Positions 16,710 through 23,922 of a stretch of DNA of 64,000 nt are shown piece after piece (within the stretch, counting starts at the first letter, position 1; every line of letters starts with the position of its first letter). Location of the stretch: NCBI RefSeq assembly GCF_026340565.1, contig NZ_JAPEPB010000001.1, positions 7,104,001-7,168,000 of the forward strand. Direction: 5' to 3'. A program made the translations under genes and the position numbers. This stretch comes from Kitasatospora sp. NBC_01287 (GTDB lineage: Bacteria > Actinomycetota > Actinomycetes > Streptomycetales > Streptomycetaceae). The notes under the pieces are model-generated. The model saw only the letters and a program-made list of their open reading frames with translations. It made no database searches and had not been told where the DNA came from.

Positions 16710-16752
16710 TTGACAGTGTGGCCCGGGGACAAGATGCTGAGCAAGCGCTTAG
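16710..16752 (+). promoter_or_regulatory. SDR operon promoter with TetR-type operator
   Basis: TTGACA (16710-16715) is followed, after exactly 21 bases, by CTGAGCAAGCGCTTAG (16737-16752), an imperfect palindrome with arms CTGAGC and GCTTAG. The operator covers the -10/start region. The same element, with the same 21-base spacing, precedes the kinase gene at 23841-23799 on the other strand. Confidence 0.7.
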
Positions 16753-16784
16753 TCACCTGAGTTACCGATGAGTAGAGGATGGCC

Positions 16785-17540
16785 ATGACGTTGACGTTCA
16801 AGGGGCAGGTGGCCCTGGTCACCGGCGCGAGCCGGGGCATCGGCCTGGGCATCGCCCGTGAGCTGGTCGAGCGCGGTGCGCGGGTCTGCGTCACGGCCCG
16901 CAACCCCGAGCCGCTCGCCGAGGCCGTGGCCGAGCTGGGCGGCCCCGAGCACGCGATCGCGGTGGCGGGCAAGGCCGACGACCCGGCCCACCAGCAGGCG
17001 GCGGTGGAGCGGGTGATGGCCGAGTTCGGTCGGCTCGACCTGCTGGTCAACAACACCGGCATCAACCCGGTCTTCGGCTCGGTGCTGGACACCGACCCGG
17101 GCGCCGCCGCCAAGATCCTGGCCGTCAACGTGCTCGCGCCGCTGGCCTGGACCCGGCTCGCCCACCAGGCCTGGATGGGCGAGCACGGCGGCGCCGTGGT
17201 CAACGTCTCCTCGATCGCGGGCCTGCGGACCTCGCCGGGCATCGGCATGTACGGGGTCAGCAAGGCCGCGCTCACCCGGCTCACCATGGAGCTGGCCGGG
17301 GAGCTGGGCCCGGGGATCCGGGTGAACGCGGTGGCGCCCGCCGTGGTCAAGACCAAGTTCGCCGAGGCGCTCTACCAGGGCCGCGAGGAGGAGGCGGCCG
17401 CGCCCTACCCGCTGAAGCGGCTCGGGGTGCCGCAGGACGTGGCGGGCGCGGTGGCGTTCCTGCTCTCCGAGGAGGCCGGCTGGATCACCGGGCAGACCCT
17501 GGTGCTGGACGGCGGCGTGACCCTGGGCGGCGGCCTGTGA
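16785..17540 (+). CDS. Short-chain dehydrogenase/reductase (3-oxoacyl reductase-like)
   Basis: This 251-residue classical SDR has the TGASRGIG cofactor loop near residue 14, NNTG in the NNAG position, a catalytic Ser in NVSS and YGVSK with the catalytic Tyr and Lys. It ends with the usual LVLDGG. FabG-like enzymes of this kind reduce or oxidise 3-oxo/3-hydroxyacyl thioesters. ATG 16785 is preferred to ATG 16779 because AGAGG lies 6 bases before it. It starts the SDR-SDR-MDR operon and ends with a GTGA overlap. Confidence 0.88.
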   Translation: MTLTFKGQVALVTGASRGIGLGIARELVERGARVCVTARNPEPLAEAVAELGGPEHAIAVAGKADDPAHQQAAVERVMAEFGRLDLLVNNTGINPVFGSVLDTDPGAAAKILAVNVLAPLAWTRLAHQAWMGEHGGAVVNVSSIAGLRTSPGIGMYGVSKAALTRLTMELAGELGPGIRVNAVAPAVVKTKFAEALYQGREEEAAAPYPLKRLGVPQDVAGAVAFLLSEEAGWITGQTLVLDGGVTLGGGL

Positions 17541-18343
17541 GCGGGGCCGGGGGTGCGGGGGTCCCCCCGGCCGGAGGCTGGGGGAGGGTGGTGGTGACCG
17601 GCGCCGGGCACGGGATCGGCGCCGCGCTGGCCGAGGCCTTCGCGGCGGGCGGTGCGTCGGTGGTGGTCAACGACCTGGACGCCGAGGCGGCGGCCCAGGT
17701 CGCGGCCCGGATCGGCGCGGTGGCGCTGCCCGGTGACGCGGCGAGCCGTGAGGGCGTGGCGGCGCTGATCGAGGGCGCCCGGGCGCGGTTCGGCGGCATC
17801 GACGTGTACTGCGCGAACGCCGGGGTGGCGCCCGGCGGTGGTGCGGACGCGCCCGAGGCGCTGTGGAGCGCGGCTTGGGAGGTCAACGTGATGGCCCATG
17901 TGCGGGCGGCCGAACTGCTGCTGCCCGAGTGGCTGGAGCGCGGAGAGGGGCGCTTCGTGGCCACCGTCTCGGCGGCCGGGCTGCTGACCATGCTCGGCTC
18001 GGCGCCGTACTCGGTCAGCAAGCACGCGGCGCTCTCGTTCGCCGAGTGGCTCGCCGCCACCTACCGCCACCGAGGCGTCAAGGTGCACGCGCTCTGCCCC
18101 CAGGGCGTGCGGACCCGGATCCTTGAGGAGGCCGGCGCGGTGGGCGAGGCGTTGATGGGCGCCACCGCGCTGGAGCCCGCGGCGGTGGCCGAGGAGGTGC
18201 TGCGGGCGATCGAGGCCGAGCGGTTCCTGATCCTGCCGCACCCCGAAGTAGCCGGCTACTACGCGGCGCGGGCGACGGATCCGGACGGCTGGCTGGACGC
18301 GATGAACCGCTTGCAGGCCAAGGTCGTGGAGGGATTGGCATGA
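17537..18343 (+). CDS. SDR family oxidoreductase
   Basis: This 268-residue SDR shows VVVTGAGHGIGAAL near residue 18, CANAG, a Ser in ATVSAAG and YSVSK. Its N-terminus differs from that of related proteins: residues 6-16 are encoded by a GC-rich palindromic element (17556-17590) of a kind commonly dispersed in Streptomyces spacers, so the start of the protein seems to have been rewritten. GTG 17537 overlaps the previous TGA; its own TGA overlaps the next ATG. Confidence 0.87.
   Translation: MSGAGGAGVPPAGGWGRVVVTGAGHGIGAALAEAFAAGGASVVVNDLDAEAAAQVAARIGAVALPGDAASREGVAALIEGARARFGGIDVYCANAGVAPGGGADAPEALWSAAWEVNVMAHVRAAELLLPEWLERGEGRFVATVSAAGLLTMLGSAPYSVSKHAALSFAEWLAATYRHRGVKVHALCPQGVRTRILEEAGAVGEALMGATALEPAAVAEEVLRAIEAERFLILPHPEVAGYYAARATDPDGWLDAMNRLQAKVVEGLA
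17556..17590. repeat. Dispersed Streptomyces-type palindrome inside an SDR start
   Basis: GGGGGTCCCCCC followed by GGCCGGAGGCTGGGGGAG has the look of a small palindromic repeat often seen between genes in streptomycetes. Here it lies in coding sequence just after the start codon. Confidence 0.5.
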
Positions 18344-19296
18344 GGGCCTGGCAGGTGGCCGAGCTGGGACTGCCGCGCGAGGTGATGCGGCTGGTCGAGG
18401 ACGTGCCCGCGCCGGTCGCGGGCGAGCACCAGGTGCTGGTGAAGGTGCGCGCCGCGGCCGTCAACTTCCCCGACGCGCTGATGTGCCTGGGGCTCTACCA
18501 GGTGAAGCCGCCGCTGCCGTTCACCCCGGGCGTCGAGCTCTGCGGTGAACTTCCCAGCGGTGAGCGGGTGATCGGCAATCCGGTGGCGGGCACCGGCGCC
18601 TTCGCCCAGTACGCGCTGCTGGACGCGCGGGCGCTCTTCCCGGCTCCCCGGGCGCTGGACGACGCCGAGGCGGCCGCGCTGCACATCGGCTACCAGACCG
18701 CCTGGTTCGCGCTGCACCGCCGGGCCGCGCTGCGCCCGGGGGAGACCCTGCTGGTGCACGCGGCGGCCGGCGGGGTCGGCAGCGCGGCGGTGCAGCTCGG
18801 CAAGGCGGCCGGTGCGACGGTGATCGGCGTCGTCGGCGGTGCGGAGAAGGCCGTCGTGGCACGGCGGTTGGGCTGCGACGTGGTGATCGACCGCAAGAGC
18901 GAGGACTTCGTGGCCGCGGTCAAGGAGGCCACCGGTGGCCGCGGCGCGGACGTGGTCTTCGACCCGGTGGGCGGGGACGCCTACACCGGCTCCACCAGGT
19001 GCGTCGCCTTCGAGGGCCGGATCGTGGTGGTCGGCTTCGCCGGCGGCACCATCCCGGCGCCGCCGCTGGGGCACGCGCTGGTGAAGAACTACTCGGTGCT
19101 GGGCCTGCACTGGGGCCTCTACAACACCAAGGACCCGGGCGCGGTGCGGGCCGCGCACGAGGAGCTGACCAAGCTGGCCGAGCAGGGCGTGGTGCGCCCG
19201 CTGGTGAGCGAGCGGCTGGCGTTCGAGCAGGCTGCGGACGGCGTGCAGCGGGTGGCCGAGGGGACGACCACCGGACGCGTGGTGATCGGGCTCTGA
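18340..19296 (+). CDS. NADPH:quinone oxidoreductase-like MDR protein
   Basis: This 318-residue medium-chain dehydrogenase/reductase lacks the zinc cysteines of alcohol dehydrogenases. It has the substrate-side NFPDALMCLGLYQ, the VELCGE segment, and HAAAGGVGSAAVQLGKA (nucleotide loop) near residue 140, then GLHWG near residue 255, as in the NADPH2:quinone reductase/crotonyl-reductase-like group. ATGA overlap ties it to the SDR upstream. It is the last gene of the operon, followed at once by a strong hairpin. Confidence 0.85.
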   Translation: MRAWQVAELGLPREVMRLVEDVPAPVAGEHQVLVKVRAAAVNFPDALMCLGLYQVKPPLPFTPGVELCGELPSGERVIGNPVAGTGAFAQYALLDARALFPAPRALDDAEAAALHIGYQTAWFALHRRAALRPGETLLVHAAAGGVGSAAVQLGKAAGATVIGVVGGAEKAVVARRLGCDVVIDRKSEDFVAAVKEATGGRGADVVFDPVGGDAYTGSTRCVAFEGRIVVVGFAGGTIPAPPLGHALVKNYSVLGLHWGLYNTKDPGAVRAAHEELTKLAEQGVVRPLVSERLAFEQAADGVQRVAEGTTTGRVVIGL

Positions 19297-19298
19297 AC

Positions 19299-19341
19299 GT
19301 GGCGGTGCCCCTGAGGTGTTGATCCTCGGGGGCACCGCCAC
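19299..19341. terminator. Strong bidirectional hairpin between convergent operons
   Basis: An 18-base stem (19299-19316 with 19324-19341, one internal mismatch) with a 7-base loop lies 2 bases after the MDR stop codon. It probably ends transcription of the SDR operon and may also serve the convergent ACAD operon. Confidence 0.8.
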
Positions 19342-19361
19342 GCCACGCTCACGCCACGCTC

Positions 19362-19396
19362 AGGCCGAGTTCAGGGCCGGGTTCAGGCCGGGTTCA
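19362..19396. repeat. 11-12 bp tandem repeat spanning a stop codon
   Basis: Three units of GGCCGGGTTCA type follow each other; the last contains the TCA (TGA on the minus strand) that ends the ACAD gene. Two further units of ACGCCACGCTC lie just before. Confidence 0.8.
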
Positions 19397-20410
19397 GGCC
19401 GGCAGGTCCACCAGTTCGGCCAGCCGGGCCCGGTGGCGCCCCGGAGTGCCCAGCGCCAACTGGTCGGCCTTGGCCCGTTTCAGGTAGAGGTGGGCCGGGT
19501 GCTCCCAGGTCATGCCGATGCCGCCGTGCAGCTGCACGCACTCCTCGGCGGCCCGCACCGCGACCGTGCCGCAGTGCGAGGCGGCCACGGCGACCAGCAG
19601 CTCCGCGTCCGCCGCAGCGCCCGCCAGCGCGTCCGCCGCCGCCCGGGCGGCGGCGCGGGCACCGACCACCTCCAGCCAGAGGTCGGCCAACCGGTGCTTG
19701 AGCGCCTGGAAGGAGCCCAGCGGACGGTTGAACTGCCGCCGCTCGCGGAGGTGTTCGACCGTGGTGGCCAGGCACCACTCGGCGATCCCGAGCTGCTCGG
19801 AGGCCAGCAGTCCGGCCCCGGTGAGCAGCGCCCGCTCCAGCGCCGCCGGGTCCTCGGTCACCAACCGCCCCGGGGCGTCGTCGAACACGACGTCCGCCAG
19901 CGGCCGGGTCAGGTCCAGCGAGGTGCGCGGGGTGACGGTGAAGCCCTGCTCCACCACCCAGAGCGCGCCGTCGGTGCTCGGCACCACCAGCAGGTCGGCG
20001 GTCAGCGCGTCGGCCACCGAGGTGACCCGGCCGGTCAGCCGCCCGCCGGACTCCCGCACGGTCGGTGCCCCGCCGGAGAACGGCACCACCAGCGTGCCGG
20101 TGCGTTCGCCCAGCCCCTCCCCGCCCAGCGCCGCCGTGGCCAGCACGGCGCTGCCGAGGAACGGCACGGGCGCCACCGAGCGGCCCAACTCCTCCATGAC
20201 CACGGCCACTTCCCGCAGCGAGCCGCCCGCCGCCGGGTCCTGGAGGCCGGCCGCGCCCAGGTCCACCGCCAACGCCCGCCACAGCGCCGGGTCGTAGCCC
20301 TGGCCGGCCGAGACGCGGGCCAGCACGGTCGCCGCCGGGCTGCGGTCGCGCAGCAGCGCCCGCACGCTGGCCCGCAGTTCCTCCTCGATCTCGGAGTAGA
20401 GCAGGTTCAC
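19394..20410 (-). CDS. Acyl-CoA dehydrogenase family protein (short form)
   Basis: This 338-residue ACAD-fold protein has N-terminal helices (EIEEELRASVRALL), a middle beta domain with TSLDLTRPLADV, and the C-terminal helices with RRQFNRPLGSFQALKH and VQLHGGIGMTWEH. It is shorter than a full ACAD of about 380 residues and lacks the usual catalytic Glu context, like the partner subunit of heteromeric actinobacterial ACADs. GTG 20410 overlaps the TGA of the ACAD before it, which supports a two-subunit enzyme. Confidence 0.85.
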   Translation of the reverse strand: MNLLYSEIEEELRASVRALLRDRSPAATVLARVSAGQGYDPALWRALAVDLGAAGLQDPAAGGSLREVAVVMEELGRSVAPVPFLGSAVLATAALGGEGLGERTGTLVVPFSGGAPTVRESGGRLTGRVTSVADALTADLLVVPSTDGALWVVEQGFTVTPRTSLDLTRPLADVVFDDAPGRLVTEDPAALERALLTGAGLLASEQLGIAEWCLATTVEHLRERRQFNRPLGSFQALKHRLADLWLEVVGARAAARAAADALAGAAADAELLVAVAASHCGTVAVRAAEECVQLHGGIGMTWEHPAHLYLKRAKADQLALGTPGRHRARLAELVDLPA

Positions 20411-21588
20411 CGCGACAGCTCCTTCCACGGGACGTCCTTGTCCGTGCGCGGCTCGGGCGGCAGTCCCAGCACCCGTTCGGCGATGATGTTGCGCAGGATC
20501 TCGCTGGTCCCGCCCTCGATCGAGTTGCCCTTGGCCCGCAGGTAGCGGTAGCCGGCCTCGCGGCCGTTGAAGTCCACCAGCTCGGGGCGGCGCAGCGTCC
20601 AGTCGTCGTAGCCCAGGCCCTCCTCGCCGAGCAGTTCGACCTCGAAGCCGGTCAACTCCTGTGCCAGCCGGGCGAAGCCGAGCTTGCCGCCGGCGCCCTC
20701 GGGGCCCGGCTGGCCGGCCGCCAGCTGCTGGCGCAGCCGCTCGCCGGTCAGCCGCAGCACCTCGGCCTCCACCCAGTGCCGCAGCAGCCGTTGGTGCAGC
20801 TCGGGGGTGCGCAGCTCGGGCCGCTCCCGCCAGGTCCCGGCGACGATGCCGATCAGGCCGCCCTCGCGGGGTGTCGCCTGGCCGCCGATCGCGACCCGCT
20901 CGTTGTTCAGCGTGGTCCCGGCGATCCGCCAGCCCTCGCCCACCGCGCCGAGCCGGTCGGCGTCGGGGATCCGCACGCCGGTCAGGAAGACCTCGTTGAA
21001 CTCGGCCTCGCCGGTGATCTGCCGCAGCGGGCGCACCTCCACCCCGGGGGCCGTCATGTCGCAGACGAAGTAGGTGATGCCCTGGTGCTTGGGCAGCGCC
21101 GGGTCGGTGCGGGCGATCAGGATCGCCCAGCGGGCGGTGTGCGCGCTGGAGGTCCACACCTTCTGGCCGTCCACCGTCCAGGCGCCGTCCGCGTCCCGCA
21201 CCGCGCGGGTGGCCAGGGCGGCCAGGTCGGAGCCGGCGCCCGGCTCGCTGAAGAGCTGGCACCAGACCTCCTCGCCGGTCCACAGCGGCCGCAGCCAGCG
21301 GCGCCGCTGCCCGTCGGTGCCGTGGCGCAGGATGGTCGGGGCGGCCATGCCCAGCCCGATGCCGATCCGGCGCGGGTCGTTGTCCGGTGCCCCGGCCGCC
21401 GCCAACCCGGCGTCCACCACGGCCTGCTGGGCACGCGGCAGGCCTAGTCCGCCGAGCCCGACCGGGAAGTGCACCCAGGCCAGGCCGGCGTCGAACCGGG
21501 CGCGCAGGAAGTCGAGCCGACCGACTTCCGCATGCGGATGGGCCGCGAGCAGCTCGCTCGTCCGGGCCTGGAGTTCGGTCTCGTTCAA
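20407..21588 (-). CDS. Acyl-CoA dehydrogenase
   Basis: This 393-residue ACAD has WCQLFSEPGAGSDLA (FAD contact) near residue 110, WTVDGQKVWTS, TLNNERVAIG and a C-terminal KGNSIEGGTSEI with the flavin-contacting Gly-rich turn. The start is TTG 21588: GGAGG lies 8 bases upstream and the codon overlaps the previous TGA (TTGA). The frame is open further upstream but reads as the shadow of the previous gene. With the next gene it probably forms a heteromeric dehydrogenase. Confidence 0.87.
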   Translation of the reverse strand: MNETELQARTSELLAAHPHAEVGRLDFLRARFDAGLAWVHFPVGLGGLGLPRAQQAVVDAGLAAAGAPDNDPRRIGIGLGMAAPTILRHGTDGQRRRWLRPLWTGEEVWCQLFSEPGAGSDLAALATRAVRDADGAWTVDGQKVWTSSAHTARWAILIARTDPALPKHQGITYFVCDMTAPGVEVRPLRQITGEAEFNEVFLTGVRIPDADRLGAVGEGWRIAGTTLNNERVAIGGQATPREGGLIGIVAGTWRERPELRTPELHQRLLRHWVEAEVLRLTGERLRQQLAAGQPGPEGAGGKLGFARLAQELTGFEVELLGEEGLGYDDWTLRRPELVDFNGREAGYRYLRAKGNSIEGGTSEILRNIIAERVLGLPPEPRTDKDVPWKELSR

Positions 21589-22763
21589 GCCTGGTACCTC
21601 CGCAGCTCGCGCCGGGCCAGCGAGCGCCGGTGCACCTCGTCGGGGCCGTCGGCCAGTCGCAGCGTGCGGTTGCCCGCCCAGAGCTGGGCCAGCGGGGTGT
21701 CCTGGCTGACGCCGGCCGCGCCGTGCGCCTGCACCGCCTTGTCCAGGATCCATTCCACGGTCTGCGGGACCACGATCTTGATCGCCTGGATCTCGGTGTG
21801 CGCGCCCTTGTTGCCGACCGTGTCCATCAGCCAGGCGGTCTTCAGCACCAGCAGCCGGGCCTGCTCGATCCGCACCCGGGACTCCGCGATCCAGTCCTGC
21901 ACCACGCCCTGCGCCGCCAGCGGCCGGCCGAAGGCCACCCGCTCGGTGACCCGGCGGCACATCAGCTCAAGGGCCCGCTCGGCGATCCCGATCGCCCGCA
22001 TGCAGTGATGGATCCGCCCCGGGCCGAGCCGGGCCTGGGCGATCGCGAAGCCGGAGCCCGGCTCGCCGATCAGGTTGGCGGCCGGCACCCGGACGTCCTC
22101 GAAGAGCACCTCGGCGTGCCCGCCGTGGTCGCGGTCCTCGTAACCGAACACCGTCATCGCACGCTTGACCGTGACTCCCGGGGTGTCGCGCGGCACCAGG
22201 ATCATCGACTGCTGGTGGCGCGGATCGGCGTCCGGGTCGGTCTTGCCCATCACGATGAAGACCTTGCACTCGGGGTTCATCGCCCCGGTGATGTACCACT
22301 TGCGGCCGTTGACCAGGTAGTCGCCGCCGCGCCGCTCGATCCGGGTCTCGATGTTGGAGGCGTCGGAGGAGGCCACCTCGGGCTCGGTCATCGCGAACGC
22401 GGAGCGGATCTCGCCGGCCAGCAGCGGCTCCAGCCACTCCTCGCGCTGCGCCTCGTCACCGAACTGGGCGAGCAGCTCCATGTTCCCGGTGTCCGGCGCC
22501 GCGCAGTTGACCGCGGCCGGGGCCAGCAGGATGCTGCGCCCGGTGAGTTCGGCGAGCGGGGCGTACTGCAGGTTGGGCAGCTCACGGAAGAGGTTCCACA
22601 GGCCCTGCGCCCTGGCCTCGGTGCGCAGTTCGCGGATGACGGCCGGGGTCGACCAGTCCTCGTTGACGGTCAGGCGCGACTCGGCGGGGTGGACGTGCTG
22701 CTCCAGGAACGCGGTGAGCCGCTCGCGCAGCTCCTCGGTGCGGGCGTCGAAGGCGAAGTCCAT
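21585..22763 (-). CDS. ACAD10/11-like acyl-CoA dehydrogenase
   Basis: This 392-residue ACAD resembles the dehydrogenase half of eukaryotic ACAD10/ACAD11: AFAMTEPEVASSDASNI near residue 125, NGRKWYITGA, a RVAFGRPLAAQGVVQ segment and the late GPDEVHRRSLAR. It lies 5 bases after a gene for an APH-like kinase, which is the other half of ACAD11 as a separate protein. Family knowledge links that pair to catabolism of 4-hydroxy acids through a phosphorylated acyl-CoA. ATG 22763 is the family start. Confidence 0.88.
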   Translation of the reverse strand: MDFAFDARTEELRERLTAFLEQHVHPAESRLTVNEDWSTPAVIRELRTEARAQGLWNLFRELPNLQYAPLAELTGRSILLAPAAVNCAAPDTGNMELLAQFGDEAQREEWLEPLLAGEIRSAFAMTEPEVASSDASNIETRIERRGGDYLVNGRKWYITGAMNPECKVFIVMGKTDPDADPRHQQSMILVPRDTPGVTVKRAMTVFGYEDRDHGGHAEVLFEDVRVPAANLIGEPGSGFAIAQARLGPGRIHHCMRAIGIAERALELMCRRVTERVAFGRPLAAQGVVQDWIAESRVRIEQARLLVLKTAWLMDTVGNKGAHTEIQAIKIVVPQTVEWILDKAVQAHGAAGVSQDTPLAQLWAGNRTLRLADGPDEVHRRSLARRELRRYQA

Positions 22764-22768
22764 GCGGT

Positions 22769-23767
22769 TCAGCGCTCCTTGAGTGCGGTCAGGCCGTGCT
22801 CGACGAAGAGCGGGACCAGCGCGCCGACCCGGTCGAAGCCGGTCCCGACGGTGCCGCCCCGGCTGTAGCGGAAGTGGATGCCCTCCAGCACCACGGCGAG
22901 CTTGAAGGAGGCGAAGGCCACGTACCAGTCGACCCGGCCCACGTCCCGCCCCGAGCGATCCGCGTAGCGGGCGATGAGCTCGGCGCCGTCAGGGAAGCCC
23001 GGTGCCAGCGCGACGCCCGGGATCACCCCGGCGAACTCGGCGGCCAGTTCGGTGTACATCACCAGCAGCCCGAGGTCGGTCAGCGGATCGCCGAGGGTGG
23101 ACATCTCCCAGTCGAGCACGGCGGTGATCCGGTCGTCCGGACCGACCAGCACGTTGTCCAGGCGGTAGTCGCCGTGCACCAGCGCGGGCGCGGGGGAGTG
23201 CGGCAGGAGGCGCGCCAGGCGCTCGGCCAGCTCCTCGATCCCGGGCACCTCCCGGCTGCGGGAGGCGGCCAGCTGCTTGCCCCAGCGCTGCACCTGCCGG
23301 GCCAGGAAGCCCTCAGGGCGCCCGAAGTCGGCCAGGCCAACCTCCCGCGGGTCGATCGCGTGCAGCGCGACGAGAGTGTCCACCAGGTGCTCGGCCAGCG
23401 CCCGCACCCGCTCGGTCCCGAGTGCGGCGAGCGCCGCGCTGTCGCGGTGCGCGGTGCCCTCGACGAACTCCATCAGGTAGAACGGCGCGCCGATCACCGC
23501 CGGGTCCTCGGTCAGCCGCACCACCTGCGGCACCGGGACCGGCGAGCCGTGCAGCGCGCCGATCACCCGGTACTCGCGGGCCATGTCGTGGGCGGTGGCC
23601 AGCACGTGTCCGAGCGGCGGACGGCGCAGCACCCAGCGGCTGCTGCCGTCGGTGAGGCGGTAGGTCAGGTTGGAGCGGCCGCCCTCGATCAGCTCGGCGC
23701 TCAGCGGCCCGGTGCCCAGGTGGGCCTGGAGCGCGGCGAGGTCGAGTCCGGGGGGATTGTCGGTCAT
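22769..23767 (-). CDS. APH-fold kinase, ACAD10/11 N-terminal type
   Basis: This 332-residue protein has an aminoglycoside-phosphotransferase fold. It has a P-loop-like EGGRSNLTYRL near residue 28, the catalytic Brenner loop VHGDYRLDNVL near residue 195, and LDWEMSTLGDPLTDLG as the metal motif. The sequence matches the kinase domain of ACAD10/11 and LvaA-like proteins, which phosphorylate 4-hydroxyacyl-CoA, better than antibiotic kinases. It is the first gene of a four-gene minus-strand operon behind the shared TetR operator. Confidence 0.85.
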   Translation of the reverse strand: MTDNPPGLDLAALQAHLGTGPLSAELIEGGRSNLTYRLTDGSSRWVLRRPPLGHVLATAHDMAREYRVIGALHGSPVPVPQVVRLTEDPAVIGAPFYLMEFVEGTAHRDSAALAALGTERVRALAEHLVDTLVALHAIDPREVGLADFGRPEGFLARQVQRWGKQLAASRSREVPGIEELAERLARLLPHSPAPALVHGDYRLDNVLVGPDDRITAVLDWEMSTLGDPLTDLGLLVMYTELAAEFAGVIPGVALAPGFPDGAELIARYADRSGRDVGRVDWYVAFASFKLAVVLEGIHFRYSRGGTVGTGFDRVGALVPLFVEHGLTALKER

Positions 23768-23798
23768 GGCGTCCTTCGGGCTTCGGGAACGAGGCTGA

Positions 23799-23841
23799 CT
23801 AAGCGCTTGCTTAGACTCTCGCCCGGAGCGGGAGATGTCAA
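23799..23841 (-). promoter_or_regulatory. Kinase/ACAD operon promoter with TetR-type operator
   Basis: Read on the minus strand, TTGACA (23841-23836) is followed after 21 bases by CTAAGCAAGCGCTTAG (23814-23799), arms CTAAGC and GCTTAG. Sequence, orientation and spacing match the SDR operon promoter. Confidence 0.7.
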
Positions 23842-23842
23842 C

Positions 23843-23882
23843 GACGAGGCCGCGCCCACCGGGTGGTGGACGCGGCCTCGTC
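23843..23882. terminator. Hairpin downstream of the phosphoesterase gene
   Basis: GACGAGGCCGCG pairs with CGCGGCCTCGTC around an inner CCACC/GGTGG pair. It ends 27 bases after the stop of the minus-strand phosphoesterase and directly before the kinase promoter, so it should insulate the two units. Confidence 0.75.
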
Positions 23883-23892
23883 GGGACGGTCG

Positions 23893-23922
23893 GTGCCCGT
23901 CAGTGCCCGTCAGTGTGTGTCA
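23893..23922. repeat. 10 bp tandem repeat spanning a stop codon
   Basis: Three units of GTGCCCGTCA type; the second holds the TCA (minus-strand TGA) of the phosphoesterase gene and the third runs into its last codons. Confidence 0.8.

Noticed and set aside
22769..23767. Aminoglycoside resistance kinase
   Set aside because: The fold is APH-like, but sequence and ACAD neighbours fit the ACAD10/11 kinase branch.
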